Positions 8,091-15,851 are shown, counted from the first letter of the stretch. The stretch: 22,571 nt of DNA from an uncultured Clostridium sp. (GCA_900538475.1 UPYT01000032.1:1-22571), one strand, 5' to 3'. Notes: generated by a model from the letters alone, not told the origin. Made by a program: numbers and translations.

Positions 8091-8896
8091 AGCTATATCT
8101 TTCCAGTTATTGTATTGGTCCACGGGATTATTCATGGCTTCTGGATTGTGTGACCGGATTTGAGAAACCAATCGGAGTAGAATTTGCAGTCGGCTTCCCT
8201 GGAAAAAATCCGGATCCTCCTTTTCTGGCTCAGGAATCTGCATTTTCTGGTGTACCGATACTTCTTCATGCGCCATATGCGGAATTCTGTACCGAGCCGG
8301 GAAGCAAAGAGGAACTGGAGGCAGAACAAGAATTTCAAAAGACCTGTCAGCTGTATCAGCAATTTCATGCTGCTTCCGTAGTATTTCATACCCATGAGGG
8401 TCCTGTTCCGGACGAACAGCGATTGGCCCGCCAGAAACGGTCCGCACAGGTATTATCCTTTTGGGCACCGCTTCTGAGGGAACGAAATATGCGGGGAACT
8501 GTGGAAAATGTAGGGTATCCTGCCAGGAAAAATGTGCTGTTTTCTCAGGAAGAATTTATCGCGCTGTTCGAAATACTTCCACCAGAGTGGGGATGTCTTA
8601 TTGATACCGGCCACGCACTGCTAAATCATTGGGATTTGCCGGAAGTAATCCAGAAACTGGGAAGCCGAATTCACGGTTATCATCTGAATCAGAATGACGG
8701 AGTCCATGACAGCCATCTGTCTTATTATGCACCAGAAGGAATAATCTCAAAAAAAGAAGCGGATCAAATTATTCAGGCAGCAGCATTCTATAGCCCGAAT
8801 GCGAATCTGATTCTGGAATACGGCCCCTACGAATGGATCTGCAAAGAAGGAATTTACGAGGATTTCCGGAAAATCTGCCAGGCGGCAGGTTGTTAG
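8087..8896 (+). CDS. Xylose-isomerase-like TIM-barrel protein (sugar phosphate isomerase/epimerase)
   Basis: A 269-residue TIM barrel of the AP-endonuclease 2 / xylose isomerase-like family. Likely metal ligands in order are H101/H103 (VFHTHEG), E140 (TVENVGY), D173 and H176 (IDTGHA), H199 (GYHLNQNDG) and E244 (LILEYGPYE). Members isomerise or epimerise sugars and inosose-type polyols, or cleave abasic DNA; operon context favours a small-molecule role. The ATG at 8087 forms another ATGA overlap and has GGGAGGT at 8074-8080. It is the last gene of the importer operon. I see no terminator in the 60 bases after it, so some read-through into the next gene is possible. Confidence 0.8.
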   Translation: MKLYLSSYCIGPRDYSWLLDCVTGFEKPIGVEFAVGFPGKNPDPPFLAQESAFSGVPILLHAPYAEFCTEPGSKEELEAEQEFQKTCQLYQQFHAASVVFHTHEGPVPDEQRLARQKRSAQVLSFWAPLLRERNMRGTVENVGYPARKNVLFSQEEFIALFEILPPEWGCLIDTGHALLNHWDLPEVIQKLGSRIHGYHLNQNDGVHDSHLSYYAPEGIISKKEADQIIQAAAFYSPNANLILEYGPYEWICKEGIYEDFRKICQAAGC

Positions 8897-8958
8897 GCTC
8901 GCCATTGATGGGAAAATGGATTTAGGAGCAGAAAGTTTGCAAGGTCTTTCATACGCAG

Positions 8959-8989
8959 TTGACAGCATCCGTATCTCCTGTGTTATAAT
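8959..8989 (+). promoter_or_regulatory. Promoter of the serine hydrolase gene
   Basis: A perfect TTGACA (8959-8964) and perfect TATAAT (8984-8989) with a TG one base before the -10 (extended -10). The 19-base spacer is longer than optimal, which the extended -10 may compensate. Confidence 0.65.
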
Positions 8990-9026
8990 CAAAAAATAAA
9001 AAACAAAATCATACAGAGGTGGATAC

Positions 9027-10439
9027 ATGAATCGTATAAATAAAGCGAATTTGATTTTGGCAGAAAATCTTGTTGAGGATATCATGGATAAATTTGAGGC
9101 CTGCGGCATTGCGGCAGCCATCATCGATGGTGACGGAAATACTGTATTTGAAAAATTCTGGGGTGTCAGGGATAAAGAATCCGGTAAAGAGATGAACGGA
9201 GATACGATTTTCGGAATTGCTTCTGTAACAAAGTCCTTTACCTGTCTCGCAATTATGCAGATGGAGGAGAGAGGGATCCTCGATCTTGACGATCCGGTCA
9301 GCAAATATATTCCTGAATTTACTAACAAAAACCAGGACAAGATTACCATTCGTCATCTTATGAGTCATGCAGCAGGCTTTTTCCCACTTCCCAGAATTTT
9401 AGTTAATCAGGTTGCCGAGTCTCTGGGACTGGATGAATCCGTGACAGGTGATTTTGCCTATCATGATGGATTGGCCCAGGAGGGGATTCGTCTGATTGCT
9501 AAACGGCTGGATGAACAGACAAAGGAGAATGGATTAAACGGAAAACCAGGAGAATATCTAAGTTATTGTAATGATGGCTTTTGCCTTTTATCCGACATTA
9601 TTCGGAGATATGGCGGAGAGCCGTCCTTTGCTGACTATCTCATTAAGAATATTCTAAAGCCTCTTCATATGGATAGAAGCTTTTGCGATTTTCTCCGTCC
9701 CAGCCTCGATGAAAATGCTGCCACGCTTTATAAAAAAATCGACGGAAGCATGGTTGGCCATAGAAATTACCATGATAACGCATTGGTTTTAAATGGAAGC
9801 GGTGCAATGAAATCTACCTTAAATGATTTGAAAAAATACCTTCAGATGTACCTGAACCTCGGTCGTACAGCAGATGGAACCAGAATCTTAAGCCAGTACC
9901 GTGTGCGTGAAATGTGCAAGCCTCGTCAGCCCTATAACGGAAACGGCTATTATGGATATGGGGTATCCATGAAAAATATGGATGACTTGACAATCATCGA
10001 ACACGGAGGCTCACTTACAGGTGTTTCCTCCCATATTGCATGGTCCTATGAAGCTGATGCAGCAGTAATTGTGCTGTGCAATACATCTGGTGTTCCGGTC
10101 AGCCTAATCTCTGATGGACTGATGAAGGTCTATAACGGAAAAAGTCCTGTTGAAAAAAGAGATTCCTGGCAAGAAACACCCTGGAGTGAGGAGACCAGGC
10201 ATTCTGCAGCAGGCACTTATGTTTCCGGCGAAGGAATCACAGTAAAACTATATTTGAAAGAAGACGGTTCTATCGGACTAACAGAAGATGAAAAAGAAAA
10301 ACCATTGATTACAGTCAGTCCATATACTGCCATTGTGCGCAACCCCTATTCCGATCTCTTTCTTCGTCTGATTAGCGATGAGGAGAGGGGAATTTTTGCA
10401 ATAGCATATGGAAGCCGTATGATTCCCAGGCGCCGGTAA
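9027..10439 (+). CDS. Serine hydrolase, beta-lactamase / penicillin-binding fold
   Basis: A 470-residue protein of the PF00144 serine beta-lactamase-like family. The three active-site elements are visible: SxxK with S66 and K69 (ASVTKSF), YxN with Y180 and N182 (SYCNDGF) and HGG with H326 (EHGGSLTG). A C-terminal domain of about 100 residues follows the catalytic part. Family members include esterases, D-aminopeptidases and DD-peptidases; true beta-lactamase activity is not expected from this branch. No signal peptide or membrane anchor is visible, so it appears cytoplasmic. AGAGGTGG at 9015-9021 sets the ATG. It has its own promoter and ends before a convergent gene. Confidence 0.87.
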   Translation: MNRINKANLILAENLVEDIMDKFEACGIAAAIIDGDGNTVFEKFWGVRDKESGKEMNGDTIFGIASVTKSFTCLAIMQMEERGILDLDDPVSKYIPEFTNKNQDKITIRHLMSHAAGFFPLPRILVNQVAESLGLDESVTGDFAYHDGLAQEGIRLIAKRLDEQTKENGLNGKPGEYLSYCNDGFCLLSDIIRRYGGEPSFADYLIKNILKPLHMDRSFCDFLRPSLDENAATLYKKIDGSMVGHRNYHDNALVLNGSGAMKSTLNDLKKYLQMYLNLGRTADGTRILSQYRVREMCKPRQPYNGNGYYGYGVSMKNMDDLTIIEHGGSLTGVSSHIAWSYEADAAVIVLCNTSGVPVSLISDGLMKVYNGKSPVEKRDSWQETPWSEETRHSAAGTYVSGEGITVKLYLKEDGSIGLTEDEKEKPLITVSPYTAIVRNPYSDLFLRLISDEERGIFAIAYGSRMIPRRR

Positions 10440-10456
10440 GCAATTAGGACACTGAT

Positions 10457-10492
10457 TTCAACTTTCCCATGGAAACACATGGGAAGGTTGAA
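10457..10492. terminator. Stem-loop between convergent genes
   Basis: A 15-bp stem (10457-10471 with 10478-10492, one G-U pair) with loop GAAACA lies between the serine hydrolase stop and the convergent decarboxylase stop. It is strong but lacks a good T run on either strand, so it may block RNA decay or act as a weak bidirectional terminator. Confidence 0.55.
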
Positions 10493-10499
10493 TAAATTC

Positions 10500-11918
10500 T
10501 TATAAAAGCCTTTTTGCAAAGGTATCAAGCAAACGGATTGTCTCGTCGATATCTTCTTTCTTTGCTTCCGGGTGGAGCGTGCACATGCGTAAAACAGTTT
10601 TTCCATTTAAAACAGTAGTAAATACAGCGGCATATCCGCTTTCCAGAATTTCTTTTGATATTTTTTCATTGAAAAGATTTAATTCATTTTCTGAAAATCC
10701 CTTTGGTGCATAACGGAAATTCAGCATGGCAAGCTGAGCAGGAGAGATGATTTCCCAATCCGGAAGCACGCGCAGCGCTTCCTCTGCCCAATTTGCCAAC
10801 TGAAATCCGTGCTCAATTGCGCTGCCTATTAAGTCAGTTCCTAAAATCTGCAGAGTAAGCCATAGCTTTAAACCTCTCGCAGGCCTTGTAAGTTCCATTC
10901 CAATATCCCAGGTATTCAGATTTTCAGAATCACCTTCAACATCTTTTAGATATTCAGGACTTACATGAAAGCTGTGAAATAAATGCTGCACATTTTTTAC
11001 AAGAACCATGGCACATCCATAAGTCTGATAAAGCCACTTGTGAGCATCCCAGCTAATACTGTCTGCCAGCTGTGTGCCGTCAAGAAGATGCTTATATTTG
11101 GGACTCAGCAAAACAGATGCGCCATAAGCTCCGTCAATATGGAACCACATGTTGTACTTTCCTGAAATTTCTGATAATGTTTTAAACGGATCAATACTTC
11201 CTGTATTTGTAGTTCCGGCAGTTCCAATGATAACAAACGGAATCAGTCCGTCCTTTTTATCTTTTAAAATCTGTTCTTCCAAAAGCTCTGTATTGATAGT
11301 AAAGTCACTCCGGGAGGGAATGATTCGAATACGGGTATTTGGAATTCCGATAATGCGAAGTCCCTTTGCAACAGAGCTGTGTGTCTGATCGGAAATATAA
11401 GCAACTCCAAGATGCAGCGTCTGATCATCTAATTTATTATCTCTGGCCGCCGTGAGGGCAGTAATATTTGCCATAGAACCACCGCTTACAAATACGCCGC
11501 CTGACTGTTTGCCAAAACCAGCCTGTTCGCAAAGCCATTTTAATAATTTTTGTTCAATACAATTTACCATTGGCGCAAGCTTACTTCCGCCTGCGTGGAT
11601 ATTATAGGCAGAAGTCATAATATCTCCCAGCCAGGAAATTGAAGATGCGGGACCAGGAACGAATCCAAAGAAACGGGGATGGTTGGAGTCACCGCGATAC
11701 TGGTAGACTTCTTTCATCATTTCTTCCACAACCTCCTTGGCAGGACGTCCATCCCGGGAAATCTCCAGAGCTTTGACCTTTTCCATCTGCCCGTCCGGCA
11801 TATTCCAGATTACCTGCTGTGTATGGATATTGTGTTTATCAAGACAGAAATTGTGAACAAAATGCTTAATTTCTGTTTCCAGCTGAGAACTGTTTAAAAT
11901 GTTTTCACTATTTAGCAT
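10500..11918 (-). CDS. Aromatic amino acid (tryptophan) decarboxylase, PLP-dependent
   Basis: A 472-residue group II PLP decarboxylase. Residues about 78-125 hold [12 protein letters not shown], ending in [13 protein letters not shown]; then [17 protein letters not shown]180 in SDQTHSS (stacks on PLP in the family), D262 in HIDGAYGAS (pairs with the PLP ring nitrogen) and K294 in SWDAHKWL (the Schiff-base lysine). From memory the sequence is very close along its length to the R. gnavus tryptophan decarboxylase, which makes tryptamine and also acts on other aromatic amino acids. Length is nearly the same, with a slightly shorter N terminus. AAAGGA (11927-11932, minus strand) sets the ATG. It is divergent from a LysR gene. 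Substrate preference is inferred; the family is certain. Confidence 0.88.
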   Translation of the reverse strand: MLNSENILNSSQLETEIKHFVHNFCLDKHNIHTQQVIWNMPDGQMEKVKALEISRDGRPAKEVVEEMMKEVYQYRGDSNHPRFFGFVPGPASSISWLGDIMTSAYNIHAGGSKLAPMVNCIEQKLLKWLCEQAGFGKQSGGVFVSGGSMANITALTAARDNKLDDQTLHLGVAYISDQTHSSVAKGLRIIGIPNTRIRIIPSRSDFTINTELLEEQILKDKKDGLIPFVIIGTAGTTNTGSIDPFKTLSEISGKYNMWFHIDGAYGASVLLSPKYKHLLDGTQLADSISWDAHKWLYQTYGCAMVLVKNVQHLFHSFHVSPEYLKDVEGDSENLNTWDIGMELTRPARGLKLWLTLQILGTDLIGSAIEHGFQLANWAEEALRVLPDWEIISPAQLAMLNFRYAPKGFSENELNLFNEKISKEILESGYAAVFTTVLNGKTVLRMCTLHPEAKKEDIDETIRLLDTFAKRLL

Positions 11919-11946
11919 ATCTTAGATCCTTTCTTCAGTCCGTCTA

Positions 11947-11975
11947 TTGATGTTTTTGCAGTAGTAGTGTACACT
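11947..11975 (+). promoter_or_regulatory. Promoter of the LysR gene
   Basis: TTGATG (11947-11952) and TACACT (11970-11975) are 17 bases apart. The -10 lies in the right half of the palindrome at 11965-11976. Transcription would start near 11982, about 60 bases before the LysR ATG. Confidence 0.5.
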
Positions 11976-11984
11976 AAAAACATC
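11949..11984. promoter_or_regulatory. Nested inverted repeats between decarboxylase and LysR genes
   Basis: A perfect 12-bp palindrome TAGTGTACACTA (11965-11976) is nested inside a second inverted repeat, GATGTTTTT (11949-11957) with AAAAACATC (11976-11984). Position and symmetry suit the divergent LysR protein as ligand; binding is inferred. Confidence 0.5.
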
Positions 11985-11994
11985 TATTTGTTAA
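11966..11994 (-). promoter_or_regulatory. Promoter of the decarboxylase gene
   Basis: On the minus strand TTAACA (11989-11994) and TACACT (11966-11971) are 17 bases apart. The -10 is the other half of the same palindrome used by the LysR promoter, so the two RNA polymerase sites overlap completely. Confidence 0.55.
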
Positions 11995-12043
11995 ATTTAT
12001 AAATATCATAATATATATGAAAATAATTGATAATGGAGACTTT

Positions 12044-12916
12044 ATGGAAATTCGTAACATCACTACTTTTTTAAAAGTAGCAGCAACTCAGAATTTTTCA
12101 AAAGCAGCAGAACAGTTAGGCTATTCTCAATCAGCTGTAACCATACAGATTCAGCAATTAGAAAGAGAGCTGCAGACACAATTATTTGAGCGTATCGGAA
12201 AACGAGTCTATCTGACAGAAAGTGGTCAGGAATTTGTATCCTATGCAAATCAGGTTATGAATGCCGTGGAACAGGCAGCAGCATTTTCTGGTGAAAAAAA
12301 TGCCGTAAAAGGAAAGCTTCGAATAGGAGGAGTAGAATCTGTCTGTACTACATTGATTCCGGAACTAATCCTTGAATTACATGAAAAGTTTCCGGAAATT
12401 GAGCTGATTATCCGTTCCGGAACAACAGATGAATTGATAGAGCTGGCCAAAAGAAATGAGCTTGATTTTGTTTTTACCCTGGATAAAAAATTCAATCATC
12501 CGGAATGGGTTTGTGCTTCACAGACAGTAGAGGAAATTATTTTTGTAGCACCAAAAGATCAGAAACGTTCCGAAGTACCAATTGAAGAACTGGTGCAAAA
12601 ACCATTTATTTTGACAGAGCGCGGAGCTGCTTATCAATACGAACTGGAACGTTTGCTTGCAGAACAGGAACTTCGGATTGAGCCGATTCTGGAAATTGGA
12701 AATACCGAAACCATTATCAAATTAGTAAAAAGAGGAATAGGCTTTTCTTTTTTACCGAAATATACGGTAAGCTATGAATTAGAAACAGGACAACTGGTTC
12801 AAATTCAAACAAATTTGCCGGTTGTAACGATGTATTGTCAATTGCTTTATCATAAAAATAAATGGTTAACACCACAGATGAAAACATTGATTCAACTGGC
12901 AAGAAAATTGGAGTAG
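12044..12916 (+). CDS. LysR family transcriptional regulator
   Basis: A 290-residue LysR-type regulator. Residues 1-60 form the winged helix-turn-helix (TFLKVAATQNFSKAAEQLGY, then SQSAVTIQIQQLERELQTQLFER), and residues about 85-290 form the periplasmic-binding-protein-like effector domain (LRIGGVESVCTTLIPELILEL..., GIGFSFLPKYTV). The ATG at 12044 is chosen because GGAG at 12035-12038 precedes it and the family usually starts with such an ME-x-x-TF N terminus; an in-frame ATG at 12017 has no binding site. It is divergently transcribed from the decarboxylase gene, the classic arrangement for a LysR protein that controls its neighbour and itself. The effector is unknown; an aromatic amino acid or amine is a reasonable guess. 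Confidence 0.88.
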   Translation: MEIRNITTFLKVAATQNFSKAAEQLGYSQSAVTIQIQQLERELQTQLFERIGKRVYLTESGQEFVSYANQVMNAVEQAAAFSGEKNAVKGKLRIGGVESVCTTLIPELILELHEKFPEIELIIRSGTTDELIELAKRNELDFVFTLDKKFNHPEWVCASQTVEEIIFVAPKDQKRSEVPIEELVQKPFILTERGAAYQYELERLLAEQELRIEPILEIGNTETIIKLVKRGIGFSFLPKYTVSYELETGQLVQIQTNLPVVTMYCQLLYHKNKWLTPQMKTLIQLARKLE

Positions 12917-12950
12917 AAAAGCACAGATAAAAAGAATTTAAAAGCATTAA

Positions 12951-13079
12951 ATGGAAAAGGATAGTCCTGTGTTTTCCTATTTTCAAAACGGAGAGGAAAT
13001 CACGGAAGAAGAATATAACACCAGCCTCAAAAATTATGAAGTGCCTCTTACATCTGCAATTAATTGGATAAAGATTTGA
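12951..13079 (+). pseudogene. Possible gene remnant or short ORF
   Basis: A 42-codon frame begins with ATG directly after an in-frame TAA and has no ribosome binding site. The peptide contains VFSYFQNGEEITEEEYNTSL and ends SAINWIKI, which looks like genuine protein sequence rather than noise. A second frame continues from about 13064 with LDKDLIILLDDLHIFGWLQK, as if a frameshift had broken a longer C-terminal region. I do not recognise the parent protein. It fills the 283-base gap between the LysR gene and the minus-strand symporter gene together with that gene's terminator. Confidence 0.3.
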
Positions 13080-13150
13080 TCATTCTCCTTGATGATTTGC
13101 ATATTTTCGGTTGGCTGCAAAAGACAGAAAAAGGGGAAATTTGTGCGAGA

Positions 13151-13189
13151 AATAAAACCGTGACAGTCCATCTGCGGTCTGTCACGGTT
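13151..13189 (-). terminator. Intrinsic terminator of the symporter gene
   Basis: A perfect 11-bp stem (13156-13166 with 13179-13189) with a 12-base loop; on the minus strand it is followed by TTTTATT. It begins 10 bases after the symporter stop codon. Confidence 0.85.
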
Positions 13190-13199
13190 CTTTCTGTCG

Positions 13200-14591
13200 T
13201 TATAGTTTCTTTACCCGCTTCATAGCTGCCTGTACCATACCGGTTAATGCAAACAATGCCAGGGCATTGGGGATAACCATCAGGTTATTAAACATATCAG
13301 ACAGCTCCCATACCAGGTCATTGGAAGCCAGGGTGCCCAGGAAAATAAAGAACAGGGCAAGAATAGTATATACCTTTGTAGCCTTTTCGCCGAAAAGATA
13401 GGCAACATTGATCTTTCCAAAAAGATTCCATCCAAGAATGGTAGAAAAGGCAAAGAAGAACAGGGTAATTGCAATAAACACAGCGCCAAACTGTTCTCCG
13501 AAAACTAGTCCGAAAGCAGTCTGAGTCAGGTTTGTTTTATTAACCACTTCTGTAACTGCGCCGGTATAGCCGTTTGCAAGAATTCCGTCACTGGTATATA
13601 AAGTAGAAATAACTACCAGGGCATTTAAGGTAAGAACAACGAAGGTATCAATGAAAACACCAATCATTGCCACACAGCCCTGCTCGTGGGGGGATTTTAC
13701 ATTTGCCAGCGCATGCGCATGGGGAGTGGAACCCATACCGGCTTCATTGGAGAATAAGCCACGCTTTGCGCCCTGCGTCAGCGCAATTTTCAGTGCTGCA
13801 CCAACAGAGCCGCCAATAATAGCCTGAGGCTGGAAGGCATACTGGAAAATCATTCCAAAGGTTGCAGGAATGTATTTTATTCTGGCTGCTAAGAGAACCA
13901 GACTTCCAACTAAAAACAGAGCAGCCATAATGGGAACCAGTTTTTCTGTAACCGCTGCAAGACGTTTGATTCCCCCCAGGAAAATAAAGCCACAGATGAC
14001 AACAAGAACCAGGCCTACAACCCAGGATGGAATGCCAAAAGCTGTCTGGCAGGTCGATCCAATGGAGTTAGACTGTACCATGCAGCCAAAAAAGCCCAAT
14101 GCCAGGGTAATTGCAACTGCGAAAAAGCCAGCCAGAAATTTTCCCAGAGAGCCCTTAAAGGCAGTTGTTATGTAATAAACAGGACCGCCGTGGATATTGC
14201 CGTCTTTATCAATGATACGTGTTTCCTGAGCAAGAGTGGCCTCTGCATAAATCGTAGCCATACCAAAGAATGCAATCACCCACATCCAAAAAATAGCGCC
14301 AGGGCCTCCGGTCAGAATTGCACCAGATGCGCCGACAATATTGCCGGTTCCTACCTGAGCAGCAATGGCTGTAGCCAGCGCCTGGAAAGAGCTCATACCA
14401 GATTCATGCTTTTTGCCATTCAGCGTCAGATTGCCAAATACGTGACGCATTCCTTCGCCAAAGCATCGAACCTGGATAAACCGGGTCTTGATGGAATAGC
14501 ACAGTCCGACTGCAATCAGCATAATGAACAGAATGTAATCGGAAAGGTAGCTGTTGATTGTTTGTACAATGGGTAACAGTGTTTCAGACAT
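13200..14591 (-). CDS. Alanine/glycine:cation symporter (AGCS family)
   Basis: A 463-residue integral membrane protein of the sodium:alanine symporter family (AlsT/DagA type) with about ten to eleven hydrophobic segments. Family hallmarks are FQALATAIAAQVGTGNIVG followed by GPGAIFWMW, then ATLAQETR, GGPVYYI and, later, RGLFSNEAGMGSTPHAHA. It imports alanine or glycine with Na+ or H+. The start at 14591 is preceded on the minus strand by GAGGAG. The gene sits under a glycine riboswitch with a leader terminator, which points to glycine as a physiological substrate or signal. It is transcribed alone from a near-consensus promoter and has its own terminator. Confidence 0.95.
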   Translation of the reverse strand: MSETLLPIVQTINSYLSDYILFIMLIAVGLCYSIKTRFIQVRCFGEGMRHVFGNLTLNGKKHESGMSSFQALATAIAAQVGTGNIVGASGAILTGGPGAIFWMWVIAFFGMATIYAEATLAQETRIIDKDGNIHGGPVYYITTAFKGSLGKFLAGFFAVAITLALGFFGCMVQSNSIGSTCQTAFGIPSWVVGLVLVVICGFIFLGGIKRLAAVTEKLVPIMAALFLVGSLVLLAARIKYIPATFGMIFQYAFQPQAIIGGSVGAALKIALTQGAKRGLFSNEAGMGSTPHAHALANVKSPHEQGCVAMIGVFIDTFVVLTLNALVVISTLYTSDGILANGYTGAVTEVVNKTNLTQTAFGLVFGEQFGAVFIAITLFFFAFSTILGWNLFGKINVAYLFGEKATKVYTILALFFIFLGTLASNDLVWELSDMFNNLMVIPNALALFALTGMVQAAMKRVKKL

Positions 14592-14610
14592 TTTTTCTTC
14601 TCCTCACATA

Positions 14611-14643
14611 CATAAAAATAGAGCAGCTGATATTCGCTGCTCT
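14611..14643 (-). terminator. Leader (attenuator) terminator of the glycine riboswitch
   Basis: On the minus strand AGAGCAGC (14636-14643) pairs perfectly with GCTGCTCT (14620-14627) around an 8-base loop and is followed by ATTTTTATG. It lies between the aptamer and the symporter ATG, so it can stop transcription before the gene. Confidence 0.85.
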
Positions 14644-14699
14644 GAAAAAACATGTAAATTGAGAAAAGGCAGTACGAAGAACCCTATTATAAAAGGATT

Positions 14700-14835
14700 C
14701 TCGCCTCTGTCTCCTTTACCTGAGAGATTCAGTCCGTCAGGACCTTACACCTTCGGTACTCAATTAAGAGTTTTTCCAGAGTATTCTCCACTTCCAGTTT
14801 CCGTATATCCAGATTCAAGAAGTTTCATCGAATGC
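14700..14835 (-). ncRNA. Glycine riboswitch (single aptamer with upstream remnant)
   Basis: Read on the minus strand, the conserved core of the glycine aptamer is present: ACCGAAGG (around 14751-14758), then CTCTCAGG (14719-14726) and ACAGAGG (14704-14710). P1 can form between CTCTG (14777-14781) and CAGAG (14705-14709). Upstream, to about 14835, there is a degenerate segment with GAATACTCTGGA, the linker usually found after aptamer 1 of tandem glycine riboswitches. This looks like a singlet with a ghost first aptamer. It is followed by a terminator and the AGCS symporter gene. Confidence 0.9.
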
Positions 14836-14841
14836 TTCTAC

Positions 14842-14870
14842 AGAATATCACACAGAAAAGCATTTGTCAA
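14842..14870 (-). promoter_or_regulatory. Promoter of riboswitch and symporter
   Basis: On the minus strand, perfect TTGACA (14865-14870) and TATTCT (14842-14847) are 17 bases apart. Transcription would start near 14835, giving a leader of about 245 bases. The rest of the gap to the LysR stop at 14933 shows nothing further that I can support. Confidence 0.8.
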
Positions 14871-14932
14871 TGAGTGGCGGACATTGTTTTTTTAACAAAT
14901 AAAAATGCATGACCCTGAGAAGGTAATATTTA

Positions 14933-15817
14933 TTATTTCTGCAATACATTGATTCCGTGAAACCTCAGAAAATTTCTTGCTGCCCGTGACAGCGGATAAT
15001 CTATGTTTACAATAAATGCGCTTGTGATAAACAGATTCTCATCTGATAAATGCTTTACTGACAGATCAGAAATATGCTCTAAGTTGTTTTTTGTCAATGA
15101 TGCAAGTGCAATCGTATCAAACGATCTTGCCCATTCAATGGCAGTCGCATTGGACGAGGTGATAATTGAAATATTCGGCGACAGCAGATGGTGACGGAAG
15201 GAGGAACGAACCAAATCCAGGCAGTCAAACGGAACTGCTAATGGATAATCAACCAGTCTGGAAATTTCCAGAACATCGCCTGCATTCACCAGTGGGTGAT
15301 CCAGTGAGCAGAGTGCTACGATTTCTTCCTTCTCATATGGATAGACTGCCAGCGAGGCATGACGTGGAAGATTGGAACGGATTAACCCAATTTCAGTAAC
15401 ATGGTTCAGCACATTGGGGATAGCAAAATCACTGGGGATTTCGTAAAAATCAAAGTTAACATTGGGATACGCAGCCCGGAAATCATCGAACAGATGGTGG
15501 AGGAAAAAAGCAGAATTTCCTGCAGGTATAGAAAGCTTTAAATGTTCGGAAAAGACTGTGTTTTTATTATGGATCTCATTGTGAAGTTTTTCCTCCGCCC
15601 TGCAGATTTCCTTGGCATACAGATAAAAAGTCCGCCCTGCATCTGTCAGTTCCAGCTTGTGGCGGTTTCGAATCAGCAGCTTTGTACCGTAATAGCTTTC
15701 TATGTTTTTTAGTTGATTACTCAAGGATGGCTGGGCAATCAGCAACTGATTGGATGCAGCTAAAATGCTTCCGCATTCTACAATGGTAACAAAATTCCGA
15801 TAAGATTCTAATGTCAT
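14933..15817 (-). CDS. LysR family transcriptional regulator
   Basis: A 294-residue LysR-type regulator. The winged helix-turn-helix occupies residues 1-60 (NFVTIVECGSILAASNQLLI, then AQPSLSNQLKNIESYYGTKLL), followed by a linker helix and an effector-binding domain (about residues 90-290). The start at 15817 is selected because GGGGG at 15823-15827 (minus strand CCCCC on the plus) precedes it and the frame above is AT-rich hydrophobic noise. It is divergent from a purine-type permease and phosphoribosyltransferase pair, which it probably regulates. The short C-terminal stretch after SRAARNFLRF is normal for the family. The effector is unknown. Confidence 0.87.
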   Translation of the reverse strand: MTLESYRNFVTIVECGSILAASNQLLIAQPSLSNQLKNIESYYGTKLLIRNRHKLELTDAGRTFYLYAKEICRAEEKLHNEIHNKNTVFSEHLKLSIPAGNSAFFLHHLFDDFRAAYPNVNFDFYEIPSDFAIPNVLNHVTEIGLIRSNLPRHASLAVYPYEKEEIVALCSLDHPLVNAGDVLEISRLVDYPLAVPFDCLDLVRSSFRHHLLSPNISIITSSNATAIEWARSFDTIALASLTKNNLEHISDLSVKHLSDENLFITSAFIVNIDYPLSRAARNFLRFHGINVLQK

Positions 15818-15831
15818 GAGATACCCCCATA

Positions 15832-15851
15832 ATATAATAATATTATTATAT
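15832..15851. promoter_or_regulatory. Perfect 20-bp palindrome and repeats, candidate LysR operator
   Basis: ATATAATAAT followed directly by its reverse complement ATTATTATAT. The 14-mer TATTATTATATAAA occurs at 15841-15854 and again at 15872-15885, 31 bp (three helical turns) apart. A second dyad, AATAATA-1-TATTATT, lies at 15864-15878. The region between the LysR and permease genes is very AT-rich, so part of this could arise by chance; length and phasing argue for function. Confidence 0.45.

Noticed and set aside
9009..9368. Minus-strand ORFs (also 8747-9349) inside the serine hydrolase region
   Set aside because: Shadows of the hydrolase frame, without motifs or ribosome sites.
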